Assembly (NCBI RefSeq): GCF_021545785.1
Contig: NZ_CP079801.1
Span: 992,001 to 1,056,000, forward strand
Length of the DNA: 64,000 nt
Source of the DNA: Halopseudomonas maritima
Lineage (GTDB): Bacteria > Pseudomonadota > Gammaproteobacteria > Pseudomonadales > Pseudomonadaceae
Direction of reading: 5' to 3'
Shown here: in pieces, positions 44,879 through 53,619 of the stretch
How the letters are laid out: each line of letters opens with the position of its first letter
Numbering within the stretch: position 1 is the first letter of the stretch
Program-made: the position numbers and the translations under genes
The notes under the pieces: generated by a model
What the model was told of the DNA's origin: nothing
Database searches by the model: none
What the model saw: only the letters and a program-made list of their open reading frames with translations

Positions 44879-46702
44879 ATGCCTCGCACGCTTCGCCTGT
44901 CGACCCTCGCCCTGACCCTGTCCGCGCTATTGGCCGGCTGCGCCTCCGGACCGCAGAGTCTCGACGAGCTGCCACGCACACCGCAGGCCTCGGTCGACGA
45001 GATCCTCAAGGACGCGGACCGCCGCGAAGGCGCCGAGGCCAACCTGCTGCGCCTGCACGCCGCCCAGACCGCCCTCAATGCCGGCAACCCGGAGCAGGCA
45101 CAGCAGATCCTGCGGCGTATCCCGCAGAGCGACCTGCCGACCGACCAGCAGATTCGGTTCAGCGAACTGCAAGCCACCAGCACCCTGTCCCTGGGCGACA
45201 CCAGCGGTGCGCTGCGCGCCATCCAGCACAACTCGCTGCAGCAGCTCGACATGCGCCCGGTAGAGGAACAGCTGCGCATCCAGCAACTGCGTGCCGACAT
45301 TCTGGAGGCAAACGATCGCCCCATCGAATCCGCTCGCGAGCGCGTGTACATTGATGCTCTGCTGCCCGCTGGCCGCCAGGCCAACAATCGCCAGGCCGTC
45401 TGGGAGACCCTCAGCAGCGCCGACACCGCCGCCCTGCAACAAGCCGCCCAAGGCGCCAGCGGCGACTATGCTGGCTGGCTGGAACTGGCACTGATCACCC
45501 GTACCGAGCGCAATCTGGACCTGCAGATCCGCGCGCTGAACGCCTGGAAAAACGAGCACCCCAATCACCCCGCCGCCGCACAACTGCCCGAGCCGGTGCA
45601 GCAGATCGAGTCACTGCACGCCAGCCGACCGACGCACATTGGCCTGCTGCTGCCCTTCAACGGCCCGCTGAGCGGTGCCGCCCAGGCGCTGCGCGACGGC
45701 TTCCTTGCAGCCCAGTATCAGGCGCAAAGCGAGGGCCTGGAGCAGCCGCAGGTGACCCTGTACGACAGCACCCAGTACACCCAGGTAATCGACGCCCTGA
45801 ACCAGGCGCAGCGCGATGGCGTGCAATGGATGATCGGCCCTCTTGAAAAAGACAAGGTCGCACAGCTGGCCAGCCAACCCCAGTTGCCTCTGCCCACCCT
45901 GGCGCTCAACTACGTCGAACAGCCTGCTGGTGGCAGCAGCTTCTACCAGTTCGGCCTCGCCCCTGAAGACGAGGCCCGCTCCGCCGCCCAGCGCGCCTGG
46001 AACGACGGCCACCGCCGGATGGCGACACTCAGCACTCACGACGACTGGAGCCAGCGCGCCAGCCGTGCCTTTATCAGTGAGTGGGAGGCCATGGGTGGCA
46101 GCATTCTCGGCCAGGAGCTGGTTGATCAGCCCGCCGCCGTCGCCAACCAGATGGGCGAATTGCTGAAAATCCAGCAAAGCGAGCGCCGCGCCAACCGTGT
46201 TCAGGGCATCCTCGGCAGCGTAATGGTACAGCCCACGCCACGCCAGGACCTGGACGCCCTGTTCCTTGCGGCCACACCACTGCAGGCACGCCAGATCAAG
46301 CCCACACTCGCCTTCCAGTACGCCGCCGAGCTACCGGTCTACGCCACCTCTCATGCCTACCAGATTGATCCAAGCGGCCTGCAGAATGTCGACCTGGAAG
46401 GCCTGCTCATCGCAGAAATGCCCTGGCTGCTCGACCACAGCGACCCGCTGTACGGCGCCGTGACCGGCAATTGGCCGCAAGCCAGCGGCGCACTCGGACG
46501 CCTGTACGCGATGGGCGTAGACACCCAGCGCGTCTTTGCGCGCCTGCCGCAGATGCGCCAATACCCGGAAACCCGCATCGAAGGCGCTACCGGCACCCTG
46601 TCACTGAACCAGGGCGGCCGCATTCAACGCGAGCTCTCCTGGGGTGAAATCCAGAATGGGGTACTGCAACCCGCAACCGAAGACGGAGCCACCGCGTTCT
46701 GA
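44879..46702 (+). CDS. lpoA: Outer-membrane lipoprotein LpoA/LppC, activator of a class A PBP
   Basis: Outer-membrane lipoprotein that reaches through the periplasm to stimulate a class A penicillin-binding protein. It has 607 residues. The lipobox LLAGC puts the lipidated Cys at residue 21. A helical TPR-like domain (about 30-255) is followed by a periplasmic-binding-protein-like domain starting HIGLLLPFNGPLSGAAQALRDG (about 260 on). The ATG at 44879 was chosen because it starts the signal peptide. It overlaps yraN by one base and heads lpoA-yraN-gmhA/diaA-dolP, the same order as in E. coli. Confidence 0.92.
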   Translation: MPRTLRLSTLALTLSALLAGCASGPQSLDELPRTPQASVDEILKDADRREGAEANLLRLHAAQTALNAGNPEQAQQILRRIPQSDLPTDQQIRFSELQATSTLSLGDTSGALRAIQHNSLQQLDMRPVEEQLRIQQLRADILEANDRPIESARERVYIDALLPAGRQANNRQAVWETLSSADTAALQQAAQGASGDYAGWLELALITRTERNLDLQIRALNAWKNEHPNHPAAAQLPEPVQQIESLHASRPTHIGLLLPFNGPLSGAAQALRDGFLAAQYQAQSEGLEQPQVTLYDSTQYTQVIDALNQAQRDGVQWMIGPLEKDKVAQLASQPQLPLPTLALNYVEQPAGGSSFYQFGLAPEDEARSAAQRAWNDGHRRMATLSTHDDWSQRASRAFISEWEAMGGSILGQELVDQPAAVANQMGELLKIQQSERRANRVQGILGSVMVQPTPRQDLDALFLAATPLQARQIKPTLAFQYAAELPVYATSHAYQIDPSGLQNVDLEGLLIAEMPWLLDHSDPLYGAVTGNWPQASGALGRLYAMGVDTQRVFARLPQMRQYPETRIEGATGTLSLNQGGRIQRELSWGEIQNGVLQPATEDGATAF

Positions 46703-47076
46703 TGCTGCGCCTGACCAGCAGGCAGAAAACCGGCAATCAGGCCGAACGCATGGCTGAACAAATTCTGCGCCAGGCCGGTCTAACCTGTCTGGCGCGCAAT
46801 CACCGTTGTCGGCAGGGCGAGCTTGATCTGGTCATGCGCGACGGCGATACAGTAGTATTTGTCGAAGTGCGCTACCGGCAGCAGGACCGTTGGGGCAGTG
46901 CAGCAGAGAGCGTCGGACGGAGCAAGCAGCAGCGCGTCATCCGCGCCGCCGAACACTTCCTGCTGACCCATCCCCGCCTGGCCAACCGCCCGTGCCGTTT
47001 CGACGTCGTTGCCGCCGAAGGCAACCCCGCGGATCCCTCGTCCTACGCCTGGATCCGAGAAGCTTTCACTTGCTAG
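46702..47076 (+). CDS. yraN: YraN/UPF0102 family nuclease-fold protein
   Basis: Protein of 124 residues with an endonuclease-like fold; cellular role not established. It shows the family core LTCLARNHRCRQGELDLVMRD-like region, cut here as GELDLV and FVEVRYR, which carry the conserved acidic residues. The start overlaps the lpoA stop (TGATG), so the pair is coupled. Eleven bases separate it from the next gene. Confidence 0.88.
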   Translation: MLRLTSRQKTGNQAERMAEQILRQAGLTCLARNHRCRQGELDLVMRDGDTVVFVEVRYRQQDRWGSAAESVGRSKQQRVIRAAEHFLLTHPRLANRPCRFDVVAAEGNPADPSSYAWIREAFTC

Positions 47077-47087
47077 CGAGTTTTCCC

Positions 47088-47681
47088 ATGGATATGCAAC
47101 ACCGCATCAGACAGCTGTTTACAGACAGCATCGAAACCAAAACCCGCGCAATGGACGTGCTCTGCCCCAGTATCGAACAGGCCAGCCAATTGATGGTCAA
47201 CACCCTGCTCAACGAAGGCAAGATCCTCAGCTGCGGCAACGGCGGCTCGGCCGGCGACTCACAACACTTCTCCTCCGAGCTGCTCAATCGCTTTGAACGC
47301 GAACGCCCGAGCCTGCCCGCCATTGCCCTGACCACTGACAGCTCGACCATTACGTCGATTGCCAACGATTACAGCTACCAGGAAGTGTTCTCCAAGCAGA
47401 TTCGCGCGCTGGGACAACCTGGCGACGTTCTGCTGGCCATCTCCACCAGCGGCAACTCAGGCAACGTCATGCAAGCCATCCAGGCCGCCCACGACCGCGA
47501 AATGCAGGTGGTTGCACTGACCGGGCGTGACGGCGGCGCCATGGCCTCTCTGCTGCTGCCCGAAGACGTGGAAATTCGCGTGCCCGCGCGCTCCACCGCC
47601 CGCATCCAGGAAGTGCACCTGCTGGCGATCCACTGCCTGTGCGACCTGATCGACCGCCAACTGTTCGGGAGTGAAGAATGA
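47088..47681 (+). CDS. gmhA: SIS-domain protein, GmhA/DiaA family (phosphoheptose isomerase or DnaA-binding protein)
   Basis: Protein of 197 residues with one SIS phosphosugar-binding domain (about 30-190; LSCGNGGSAGDSQHF, AISTSGNSGNVMQAI, ALTGRDGG). Two readings compete. Its position after yraN and before dolP, and its N- and C-termini (QLFTDSIETK; HCLCDLIDRQLF), match E. coli DiaA, which promotes DnaA assembly at the origin. Yet it keeps the residues GmhA uses for zinc and catalysis: His and Glu in QHFSSEL, and Gln and His in RIQEVHLLAIH. No other gmhA is in the window. It overlaps dolP by 4 bases. Confidence 0.85.
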   Translation: MDMQHRIRQLFTDSIETKTRAMDVLCPSIEQASQLMVNTLLNEGKILSCGNGGSAGDSQHFSSELLNRFERERPSLPAIALTTDSSTITSIANDYSYQEVFSKQIRALGQPGDVLLAISTSGNSGNVMQAIQAAHDREMQVVALTGRDGGAMASLLLPEDVEIRVPARSTARIQEVHLLAIHCLCDLIDRQLFGSEE

Positions 47682-48244
47682 TCCGCGCTTCCGTCGTCGC
47701 CCTGTCGCTAGTACTCGCCAGCTGCAGCAGCGTTCTGACCGCCACCCGCGACACCCCCATTGAAGACAATCACGGCACCCGCACCTTTGGCAGCACGATC
47801 GATGACCAGCTGATCGAAACCAAGGTTGCGGTCAACGTCAACAAGGCCGACGCTGCCATCGAATCGGAAGGCCGAATTGTTGTCACCAGCTACAACGGCG
47901 TGGTGCTGCTCGCCGGCCAAGTGCCGCGCGGCGACCTCATCGCCCGCGCCAGCGAAGCCGCCAAGCAGGTACAACGGGTCAAGGTGGTGCACAACGAGCT
48001 CACCGCCGCCCCCCGCCTGTCACTACTTGCGCGCAACCAGGACGGCCTGATCACCGCCAACCTCAAAACACGCCTGCTGACCGATGGCACCATCCCCGGC
48101 AGCCGCATCAAGGTAGTTACCGAGGCTGGTGTGGTCTACCTGATGGGGCTGGTCAGCCACCAGGAAGCCGACCTGGCAGTGCAACAAGCCCAGCAGGTAG
48201 GTGGCGTACAGCGTATCGTCAAACTGTTCGAGTACCTCGACTGA
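47678..48244 (+). CDS. dolP: BON-domain outer-membrane lipoprotein DolP
   Basis: Lipoprotein of 188 residues that supports outer-membrane integrity (formerly YraP). The lipobox VLASC puts the lipidated Cys near residue 15. Two BON domains follow (about 45-115 with GRIVVTSYNGVVLLAGQVP, and about 122-188 with VVTEAGVVYLMGLVSHQEAD). The start ATGA overlaps the isomerase stop. It is the last gene before a strong terminator. Confidence 0.91.
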   Translation: MIRASVVALSLVLASCSSVLTATRDTPIEDNHGTRTFGSTIDDQLIETKVAVNVNKADAAIESEGRIVVTSYNGVVLLAGQVPRGDLIARASEAAKQVQRVKVVHNELTAAPRLSLLARNQDGLITANLKTRLLTDGTIPGSRIKVVTEAGVVYLMGLVSHQEADLAVQQAQQVGGVQRIVKLFEYLD

Positions 48245-48259
48245 CGCCGCGCCATCCAC

Positions 48260-48297
48260 CAACAAAAACGCCCCGCAGTTGCGGGGCGTTTTTGTTG
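48260..48297. terminator. Bidirectional terminator between dolP and sspB
   Basis: Two 18-base arms are perfectly complementary with a 2-base loop. The core is CGCCCCGCA/TGCGGGGCG flanked by A and T tracts, ideal on both strands for the two convergent operons. Confidence 0.9.
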
Positions 48298-48307
48298 GCG
48301 GCGATCA

Positions 48308-48724
48308 CTACTTGACCACCTTCAGAGACGGGCGGCCCTCGGGACGGGCCGGCGCCGATTCACGTGACTCATTCTCGCCAGGACCGTCTTCTGGCGGCGG
48401 AGCACTGGGCTCAAGCTCAAACACCATGCCCTGGCCGTTCTCACGCGCATAAATAGCCATTACCGCTCCAACCGGTATCCACACCTGCTGGGCAACGCCA
48501 CCGAAGCGGCCATCGAAACAGATGCGGTCGTTATCCATATCCAGCTGGCGCACAGCACTGGGTGACAGGTTCAAAACGATCTGGCCATCTTCGACGAAGC
48601 CAGCCGGCACCGCCGTGTCGCGATATTCGGCATTGACCAGCAGGTAGGGGGTGCACTGATTATCAAGAATCCACTCGTACAGCGCACGCACCAGGTAGGG
48701 CCGACTGGAATTCATCTCGGTCAC
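48308..48724 (-). CDS. sspB: ClpXP adaptor SspB
   Basis: Brings ssrA-tagged proteins to ClpXP. It has 138 residues: a tag-binding domain at about 4-108 (SSRPYLVRALYEWILDN; FGGVAQQVWIPVGAVMAIYARENGQGM), a flexible acidic linker, and the C-terminal ClpX-binding tail GRPSLKVVK, close to the E. coli tail. The GTG at 48724 has GGAGG eight bases upstream and is preferred over the ATG at 48715. It lies 28 bases after sspA. Confidence 0.95.
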   Translation of the reverse strand: MTEMNSSRPYLVRALYEWILDNQCTPYLLVNAEYRDTAVPAGFVEDGQIVLNLSPSAVRQLDMDNDRICFDGRFGGVAQQVWIPVGAVMAIYARENGQGMVFELEPSAPPPEDGPGENESRESAPARPEGRPSLKVVK

Positions 48725-48752
48725 GCCTGTTTCCTCCCTAATTCAGATGGGT

Positions 48753-49382
48753 TTACTGCATATCCCGCTCGGCCGGCGACAAGCTGGCGATAAAGCCCTC
48801 ACGCTGGAAAATGCGCTCCATGTAGTCCTGCAGCGGCTTGGCCTGCTTGGGCAGCTCTACCCCCAGCTGCGGCAGACGCCAGAGGATCGGGGCGATGCAG
48901 CAGTCCACCAGGCTGAACTCCTCGCTCATGAAAAACGGCATCTCGGCGAATACCGGCGCAACGCCGGTCAGACTTTCGCGCAACTCCTTGCGCGCGCGAG
49001 TCACCTCGGCAGCAGCGCTCTTGGGGTCAACAATGATATCCACCAGACGACACCAATCGCGCTGCACGCGATACATCAGCAGTCGGCTGTTGGCGCGCGC
49101 CACCGGATAGACCGGCAGCAACGGCGGGTGCGGAAAACGCTCGTCCAGATACTCCATCATGATATTCGGCTCATAGAGCACAAGGTCACGATCAAGCAAC
49201 GTGGGAACGCTGTTGTAGGGATTATTCTCGGCCAGCTCCTGGGGGTAATCACCAGGCTCAACATCGACTACATCGACTGTGACGCCCTTTTCCGCCAGCA
49301 CAATTCTGACCCGATGGCAGTAGTGATCCAGCGGGTCAGAGAAAAACGCCATGGAAGAACGCTTGTTGGCGGTAACGCCCAT
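48753..49382 (-). CDS. sspA: Stringent starvation protein A (RNA polymerase-associated, GST fold)
   Basis: GST-like protein that binds RNA polymerase and alters stress and virulence gene expression. It has 209 residues. Thioredoxin-like N-terminal domain (FFSDPLDHYCHRVRIVLAEKG, about 13-33), ERFPHPPLLPVYP with the conserved PHP turn at about 85, then a helical C-terminal domain. It is upstream of sspB, the usual operon. Confidence 0.95.
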   Translation of the reverse strand: MGVTANKRSSMAFFSDPLDHYCHRVRIVLAEKGVTVDVVDVEPGDYPQELAENNPYNSVPTLLDRDLVLYEPNIMMEYLDERFPHPPLLPVYPVARANSRLLMYRVQRDWCRLVDIIVDPKSAAAEVTRARKELRESLTGVAPVFAEMPFFMSEEFSLVDCCIAPILWRLPQLGVELPKQAKPLQDYMERIFQREGFIASLSPAERDMQ

Positions 49383-49478
49383 ATTTCGACCCTCATCCTT
49401 CTAAGGACTGCGGCAGGCACCCTGCATGGCGCCCAAAATAAACAAGCGCGGGGGACGAGCCCGCGCGCACGAACGGCC

Positions 49479-49484
49479 ATTATA
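49479..49484 (-). promoter_or_regulatory. Putative -10 element upstream of sspA
   Basis: A perfect TATAAT on the minus strand, about 97 bases before the sspA start. No good -35 is seen at 16-18 bases. Confidence 0.4.
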
Positions 49485-49495
49485 CCCCAGAAACG

Positions 49496-49522
49496 ACTGC
49501 GCGCCCGCAAGGGGCGCGCAGT
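49496..49522 (-). terminator. Hairpin after petC
   Basis: Perfect 11-base stem ACTGCGCGCCC/GGGCGCGCAGT with a 5-base loop, 22 bases past the petC stop. The T-tract is poor (CGTTTC). Confidence 0.55.
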
Positions 49523-49544
49523 GATCACTAAACAGCCAGGGTGA

Positions 49545-50333
49545 TCAATGGACATCCCGCCAGTATTCGCGCTTGAGCAAGTAAGCGAACACAAACAGGA
49601 AGGCCAGGTACAGCAGCACGTAGACACCGATACGATGACGCTCCAGCTTGATCGGGTCAGCCGAATAGGCCAGGAAGGTCACCAGGTTACGCACCGTGGT
49701 ATCGAACTCTTCCTCGGTCTGAGTACCGGTGTCCGGCACAACCGTCAGCACATCACACTGCTCATCCTTGATGATGTCGCCGCTCAGGGTGTCACGCATG
49801 ATGCTGCCATGCTCATCCTTCACCGGCATCGCCTTACAGCCGATCACCTGGCGACCCTGCAGCTCGGCCAGCACGTTCGGCATACCCACGTTCGGGAACA
49901 CCTTGTTGTTGGCACCCAGCGGACGCGAAGGATCTTCGTAGAAGGTACGCAAGTAGGTGTACAGCCAGTCGGTACCGCGTACACGCGCTACCAGGGTCAG
50001 ATCCGGCGGCGCCGCACCAAACCACTTCTTGGCATCCTCACCACGCATGCCGTTCTTCATGTGGTCACCGATCAAGGTGCCTTCAGTGAAGACCAGGTTG
50101 TCCAGCATCAACTGCTCCGGGATACCCAAATCAGTCGCCACACGCTCGTAGCGCTGATACTGCGCGGCGTGGCAGCCCATGCAGTAGTTGACGAAGGTAC
50201 GCGCACCATCCTGCAGAGCGGCCTTGTCGGTCAGGTCGATGTTGGCCTCATCCAAGTGGTAGCCACTGCCACCGGCGGCCGAAGCCAACGCCGGTACCAG
50301 TGCAAACATCAGGGCAATCAGTTGTTTTTTCAT
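49545..50333 (-). CDS. petC: Cytochrome c1 of the bc1 complex
   Basis: Haem c subunit that passes electrons from the Rieske protein to cytochrome c. It has 262 residues. Signal peptide MKKQLIALMFALVPALASA, haem site CMGCH at residues 51-55, an axial Met probably in NVGMPNVL (about 155), and a C-terminal membrane anchor (IGVYVLLYLAFLFVFAYLL). The ATG at 50333 overlaps the petB stop by one base; longer upstream starts are rejected. Confidence 0.96.
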   Translation of the reverse strand: MKKQLIALMFALVPALASAAGGSGYHLDEANIDLTDKAALQDGARTFVNYCMGCHAAQYQRYERVATDLGIPEQLMLDNLVFTEGTLIGDHMKNGMRGEDAKKWFGAAPPDLTLVARVRGTDWLYTYLRTFYEDPSRPLGANNKVFPNVGMPNVLAELQGRQVIGCKAMPVKDEHGSIMRDTLSGDIIKDEQCDVLTVVPDTGTQTEEEFDTTVRNLVTFLAYSADPIKLERHRIGVYVLLYLAFLFVFAYLLKREYWRDVH

Positions 50334-51556
50334 TATCCAGTAACCCTCTCCGGAACCGGTTTGGTCTTCTCCATCCGGGTGTAGAACGGCATCAGGAAGA
50401 AGAAGGCGAAATACAGAACGGTGCAAATCTGGGACAGCAGCGTGCGAATCGGCGTGGACGGGATAGCACCCAGCACACCCAGCACAACGAAGCAGACACA
50501 GAAGATCACCAGCCACAGCTTGCTCATCCAGCCTTTGTAGCGGATGGAGCGAACCGGGCTACGGTCCAGCCAGGGCAACACAAACAGAATCGCGATTGCT
50601 GCACCCATCGCCAGCACGCCCGGGAAGGCAGAACCCGCAATGGAAGGAACAGCGCGCAAGATCGCGTAGAACGGCGTGAAGTACCAGACCGGAGCAATGT
50701 GGTCAGGCGTCTTCAGCTGGTTAGCGATCTCGAAGTTCGGCTTCTCCAGGAAGTAACCACCCATCTCCGGGAAGAAAAACACGATGGAGCAGAACACAAA
50801 CAGGAAGACCACCACGCCGACAATGTCCTTGACGGTGTAGTACGGGTGGAAGGCGATGCCGTCCAGCGGCTTGCCGTTCTCGTCCTTGTACTTCTTGATA
50901 TCGATACCGTCAGGGTTGTTGGAGCCAACCTCGTGCAGCGCAATGATGTGCAGCACAACCAGGCCCAGCAACACGATCGGCAGCGCAATAACGTGCAGCG
51001 CGAAGAAGCGGTTCAGGGTGATACCGGAGATCAGGAAGTCACCACGCACCCACTGGGCCAGGTCCGGACCAATGAACGGAATGGCACCAAACAGCGAGAT
51101 AATTACCTGGGCACCCCAGTAGGACATCTGACCCCAGGGCAGCAGGTAGCCCATGAAGGCCTCACCCATCAGCACCAGATAGATCAACATACCGAACAGC
51201 CAGATCAGCTCACGCGGCTTCTGATAAGAGCCGTACATCAGACCACGCAGCATGTGCAGGTAGATAACGACGAAGAACGCCGAGGCGCCGGTAGAGTGCA
51301 GGTAGCGCAGCAGCCAGCCGTACTCGACATCACGCATGATGTACTCGACGGAAGCAAAAGCACCATCAGCAGACGGCTCGTAGCTCATGGTCAGCCAGAT
51401 ACCGGTAACCAGCTGGTTAACCAGCACCAGCATGGCCAGCGAGCCAAAGAAATAGAAGAAGTTGAAGTTCTTGGGGGCGTAGTACTTGGTCAGGTGATCT
51501 TCCATCACCTGAGTGACGGACATCCGCTCGTTGACCCACTGCATCAGCTTGTTCAT
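50333..51556 (-). CDS. petB: Cytochrome b of the bc1 complex
   Basis: Membrane subunit with haems bL and bH and both quinone sites. It has 407 residues and about eight membrane helices plus an extended C-terminal part. His ligands are in YLHSTGASAFFVVIYLHMLRG and in NRFFALHVIALPIVLLGLVVL-type helices. The quinol-site tetrad reads PVWY (in HIAPVWYFTPFYAI), a variant known from gammaproteobacteria, instead of PEWY. The ATG at 51556 overlaps the petA stop by one base. Confidence 0.96.
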   Translation of the reverse strand: MNKLMQWVNERMSVTQVMEDHLTKYYAPKNFNFFYFFGSLAMLVLVNQLVTGIWLTMSYEPSADGAFASVEYIMRDVEYGWLLRYLHSTGASAFFVVIYLHMLRGLMYGSYQKPRELIWLFGMLIYLVLMGEAFMGYLLPWGQMSYWGAQVIISLFGAIPFIGPDLAQWVRGDFLISGITLNRFFALHVIALPIVLLGLVVLHIIALHEVGSNNPDGIDIKKYKDENGKPLDGIAFHPYYTVKDIVGVVVFLFVFCSIVFFFPEMGGYFLEKPNFEIANQLKTPDHIAPVWYFTPFYAILRAVPSIAGSAFPGVLAMGAAIAILFVLPWLDRSPVRSIRYKGWMSKLWLVIFCVCFVVLGVLGAIPSTPIRTLLSQICTVLYFAFFFLMPFYTRMEKTKPVPERVTG

Positions 51557-52149
51557 CACGCGCTCTCCTGATCCACGCCGACCACGATCACGTCATCAGA
51601 CTCATAAGAATATGGCGGAACCGGCAGGTTCAGAGGCGCAGGCTGCCCCTTGTGGACACGACCGGACATGTCATAGTGGGAACCGTGACAGGGGCAGAAG
51701 TAACCACCCTTCCAGTCAGCACCCATGTCGGCGGCTGCCACTTCCGGCTTGAACAGCGGAGAGCAACCCAGGTGGGTACAAACACCCATCACCACCAGAA
51801 TTTCGGGCTTGATGGCGCGCGTCTTGCCATCAACGTATTCCGGCTGGCTGGATGCTTCGGACTGAGGGTCCGCAACGATGGAGTCGGTTTCATCCAGCAG
51901 CGCGATGGCTTCGGGCGTTCGATGGGAAACGAACACGGGCTGACCGCGCCATTCCACTACGATCTGCTGCCCCAGCTCGATCTTGCTGATATTTACCTTC
52001 ACCGGCGCACCTGCCGCCTTGGCTCGGGCGCTGGGGAACCAGGCCCCCACGAAGGGGGTTGCGGCCCCCACTGCTCCGGCGGCACCGACCACACTCGTGG
52101 CGGCCACCAGGAAGCGACGCCGGCCACTATTCACGCCGTCATTACTCAT
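51556..52149 (-). CDS. petA: Rieske iron-sulfur subunit of the bc1 complex
   Basis: 2Fe-2S protein of the bc1 complex, 197 residues. A Tat-type signal anchor (GRRRFLVAATSVVGAAGAVG, about 9-28) is followed by the Rieske domain with the cluster motifs CTHLGC and CPCHGS. The ATG at 52149 has GGGAGA at a good distance; an in-frame ATG at 52164 lacks one. First gene of petABC. Confidence 0.96.
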   Translation of the reverse strand: MSNDGVNSGRRRFLVAATSVVGAAGAVGAATPFVGAWFPSARAKAAGAPVKVNISKIELGQQIVVEWRGQPVFVSHRTPEAIALLDETDSIVADPQSEASSQPEYVDGKTRAIKPEILVVMGVCTHLGCSPLFKPEVAAADMGADWKGGYFCPCHGSHYDMSGRVHKGQPAPLNLPVPPYSYESDDVIVVGVDQESA

Positions 52150-52287
52150 CCAGTCGTCTCCCATCAGCTAATTTCTGACCTTTTTACAAGGCCTTTTCAA
52201 AGTTGAACAGCCTGCACAAAATGAATCAGATGGTAATGAAAAACCCCTTTTTTGACAAGGTGATATCCCACTCCCAAGAAGGCCGAC

Positions 52288-52293
52288 ACTATA
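52288..52293 (-). promoter_or_regulatory. Possible -10 element upstream of petA
   Basis: TATAGT on the minus strand, about 140 bases before petA. The -35 is poor, so this is tentative. The rest of 52150-52360 is AT-rich leader. Confidence 0.3.
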
Positions 52294-52360
52294 CCGAATT
52301 CCCCGCCATTCAGGGACTTGCAAAGCATAATAGATAACGCGACATCTTGCCGCAGACACG

Positions 52361-52397
52361 AAAACGCCCGGCACTCCTTCCGGAGCCCGGGCGTTTT
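52361..52397 (-). terminator. Terminator of rplM-rpsI
   Basis: AAAACGCCCGG/CCGGGCGTTTT stem with a loop that can pair further, 17 bases past the rpsI stop and before the petABC promoter region. Confidence 0.85.
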
Positions 52398-52413
52398 GCA
52401 GCGCAATCGGAGA

Positions 52414-52806
52414 TTAACGCTTGGAGTATTGCGGACGCTTACGCGCTTTACGCAGACCCACTTTCTTACGCTCAACTTCACGTGCGTCACGGGTAACGTA
52501 GCCCGCTTTACGCAGTTCGCTGCGCAGAGTCTCGTCGTATTCCATCAGGGCACGAGTGATGCCGTGACGGATGGCGCCGGCCTGACCGGAGATACCACCG
52601 CCGCTGACGGTAACGTACACGTCAAACTTCTCGGTGCTCTCGGTCAGCTCGAGCGGCTGACGAACAACCATGCGAGCAGTCTCGCGGCCGAAGAAGTTCT
52701 CCAGGCTGCGATTGTTGATAGAGATGTTGCCAGAACCCGGACGCAGGAATACGCGGGCGGTGGCAGTTTTACGACGGCCGGTGCCGTAGTTTTGTGTCGC
52801 CGACAT
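52414..52806 (-). CDS. rpsI: 30S ribosomal protein S9
   Basis: 130 residues with the family signature GGGISGQAGAIRHGITRAL at about 68-86. The basic C-terminus KARKRPQYSKR reaches the P-site tRNA. It follows rplM by 12 bases, the universal pair. Confidence 0.98.
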   Translation of the reverse strand: MSATQNYGTGRRKTATARVFLRPGSGNISINNRSLENFFGRETARMVVRQPLELTESTEKFDVYVTVSGGGISGQAGAIRHGITRALMEYDETLRSELRKAGYVTRDAREVERKKVGLRKARKRPQYSKR

Positions 52807-52818
52807 GGTGAACTCCTG

Positions 52819-53247
52819 TTAGATCTTCAGTTCTTGGGGCTGTTGTGCAGCATGCGGATGAGCGGCGCCTTTGTACACCTTCATCTTGCGATACATTGCA
52901 CGACCCAGAGGGTTCTTCGGCAACATGCCCTTGACGGCAGTTTCGATCACGCGCTCAGGAGCACGCTGGATCAGCTTTTCAAAGTTGATCGACTTGATAC
53001 CGCCCGGAAAACCGGAGTGGCTGTAGTAGATCTTGTCCTGAGTCTTGTTACCGGTTACCTGAACTTTCTCGGCATTGATGATGACGATGTAGTCACCGGT
53101 ATCAACATGCGGGGTGTATTCGGGCTTGTGCTTACCGCGCAGGCGCGAGGCAACTTCGGTAGCCAGGCGACCCAGGGTCAGGCCTTCGGCATCCACGACG
53201 TACCAGTCGCGTTTTACGGTTTCAGGTTTTGCGCTGAAAGTTTTCAT
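52819..53247 (-). CDS. rplM: 50S ribosomal protein L13
   Basis: 142 residues, starting MKTFSAKPETVKRDWYVVDA, with GRLATEVASRLRGKHKPEYTP and MLPKNPLGRAMYRKMKVYKG. The ATG at 53247 gives the family N-terminus; an upstream in-frame extension is not coding. First gene of rplM-rpsI. Confidence 0.98.
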   Translation of the reverse strand: MKTFSAKPETVKRDWYVVDAEGLTLGRLATEVASRLRGKHKPEYTPHVDTGDYIVIINAEKVQVTGNKTQDKIYYSHSGFPGGIKSINFEKLIQRAPERVIETAVKGMLPKNPLGRAMYRKMKVYKGAAHPHAAQQPQELKI

Positions 53248-53423
53248 CAATCCTAGCCTCAGAGGCCGCCTTAAATAGAAGACGGCGAATCTTACAGAAC
53301 GAAATGTGTTTTTACAAGACAACAAAGCCTAGAACAGACACTCAGTGGGGGCTGCGTGGGTCTGGGTGGCATCTGTGCTGTAACAACAACGACAGGCTAG
53401 GCATCCTGTCGAGAGTGCGCGGC

Positions 53424-53451
53424 ATTATGCCAATCGGCGGGAAAAATTCAA
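53424..53451 (-). promoter_or_regulatory. Promoter of rplM-rpsI and its leader
   Basis: Minus strand TTGAAT (53446-53451), 16-base spacer, CATAAT (53424-53429). This predicts a leader of about 170 bases, with a GACAGG/CCTGTC hairpin (53391-53410) close to its 5' end. No gene is seen in the 372-base gap 53248-53619. Confidence 0.55.
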
Positions 53452-53619
53452 CCTTTATTTCATCGCCAGCAGCGATCACATCAGCCCTGGTCTGCACTAT
53501 TCCAATGCGTCGCGGCAGCGCGCAGAATCAGCGACAAACCATGACGCATAATAGAACCAACCGGCGCCACCTCAGTCCAGATAGTCATAGACACCCTCAG
53601 GCAACCCAAGGAGCAACCC

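Noticed and set aside
50300..51571. A 423-codon plus-strand frame over petB
   Set aside because: It is antisense to cytochrome b, with the same Gln/His/Arg/Asn-rich composition.
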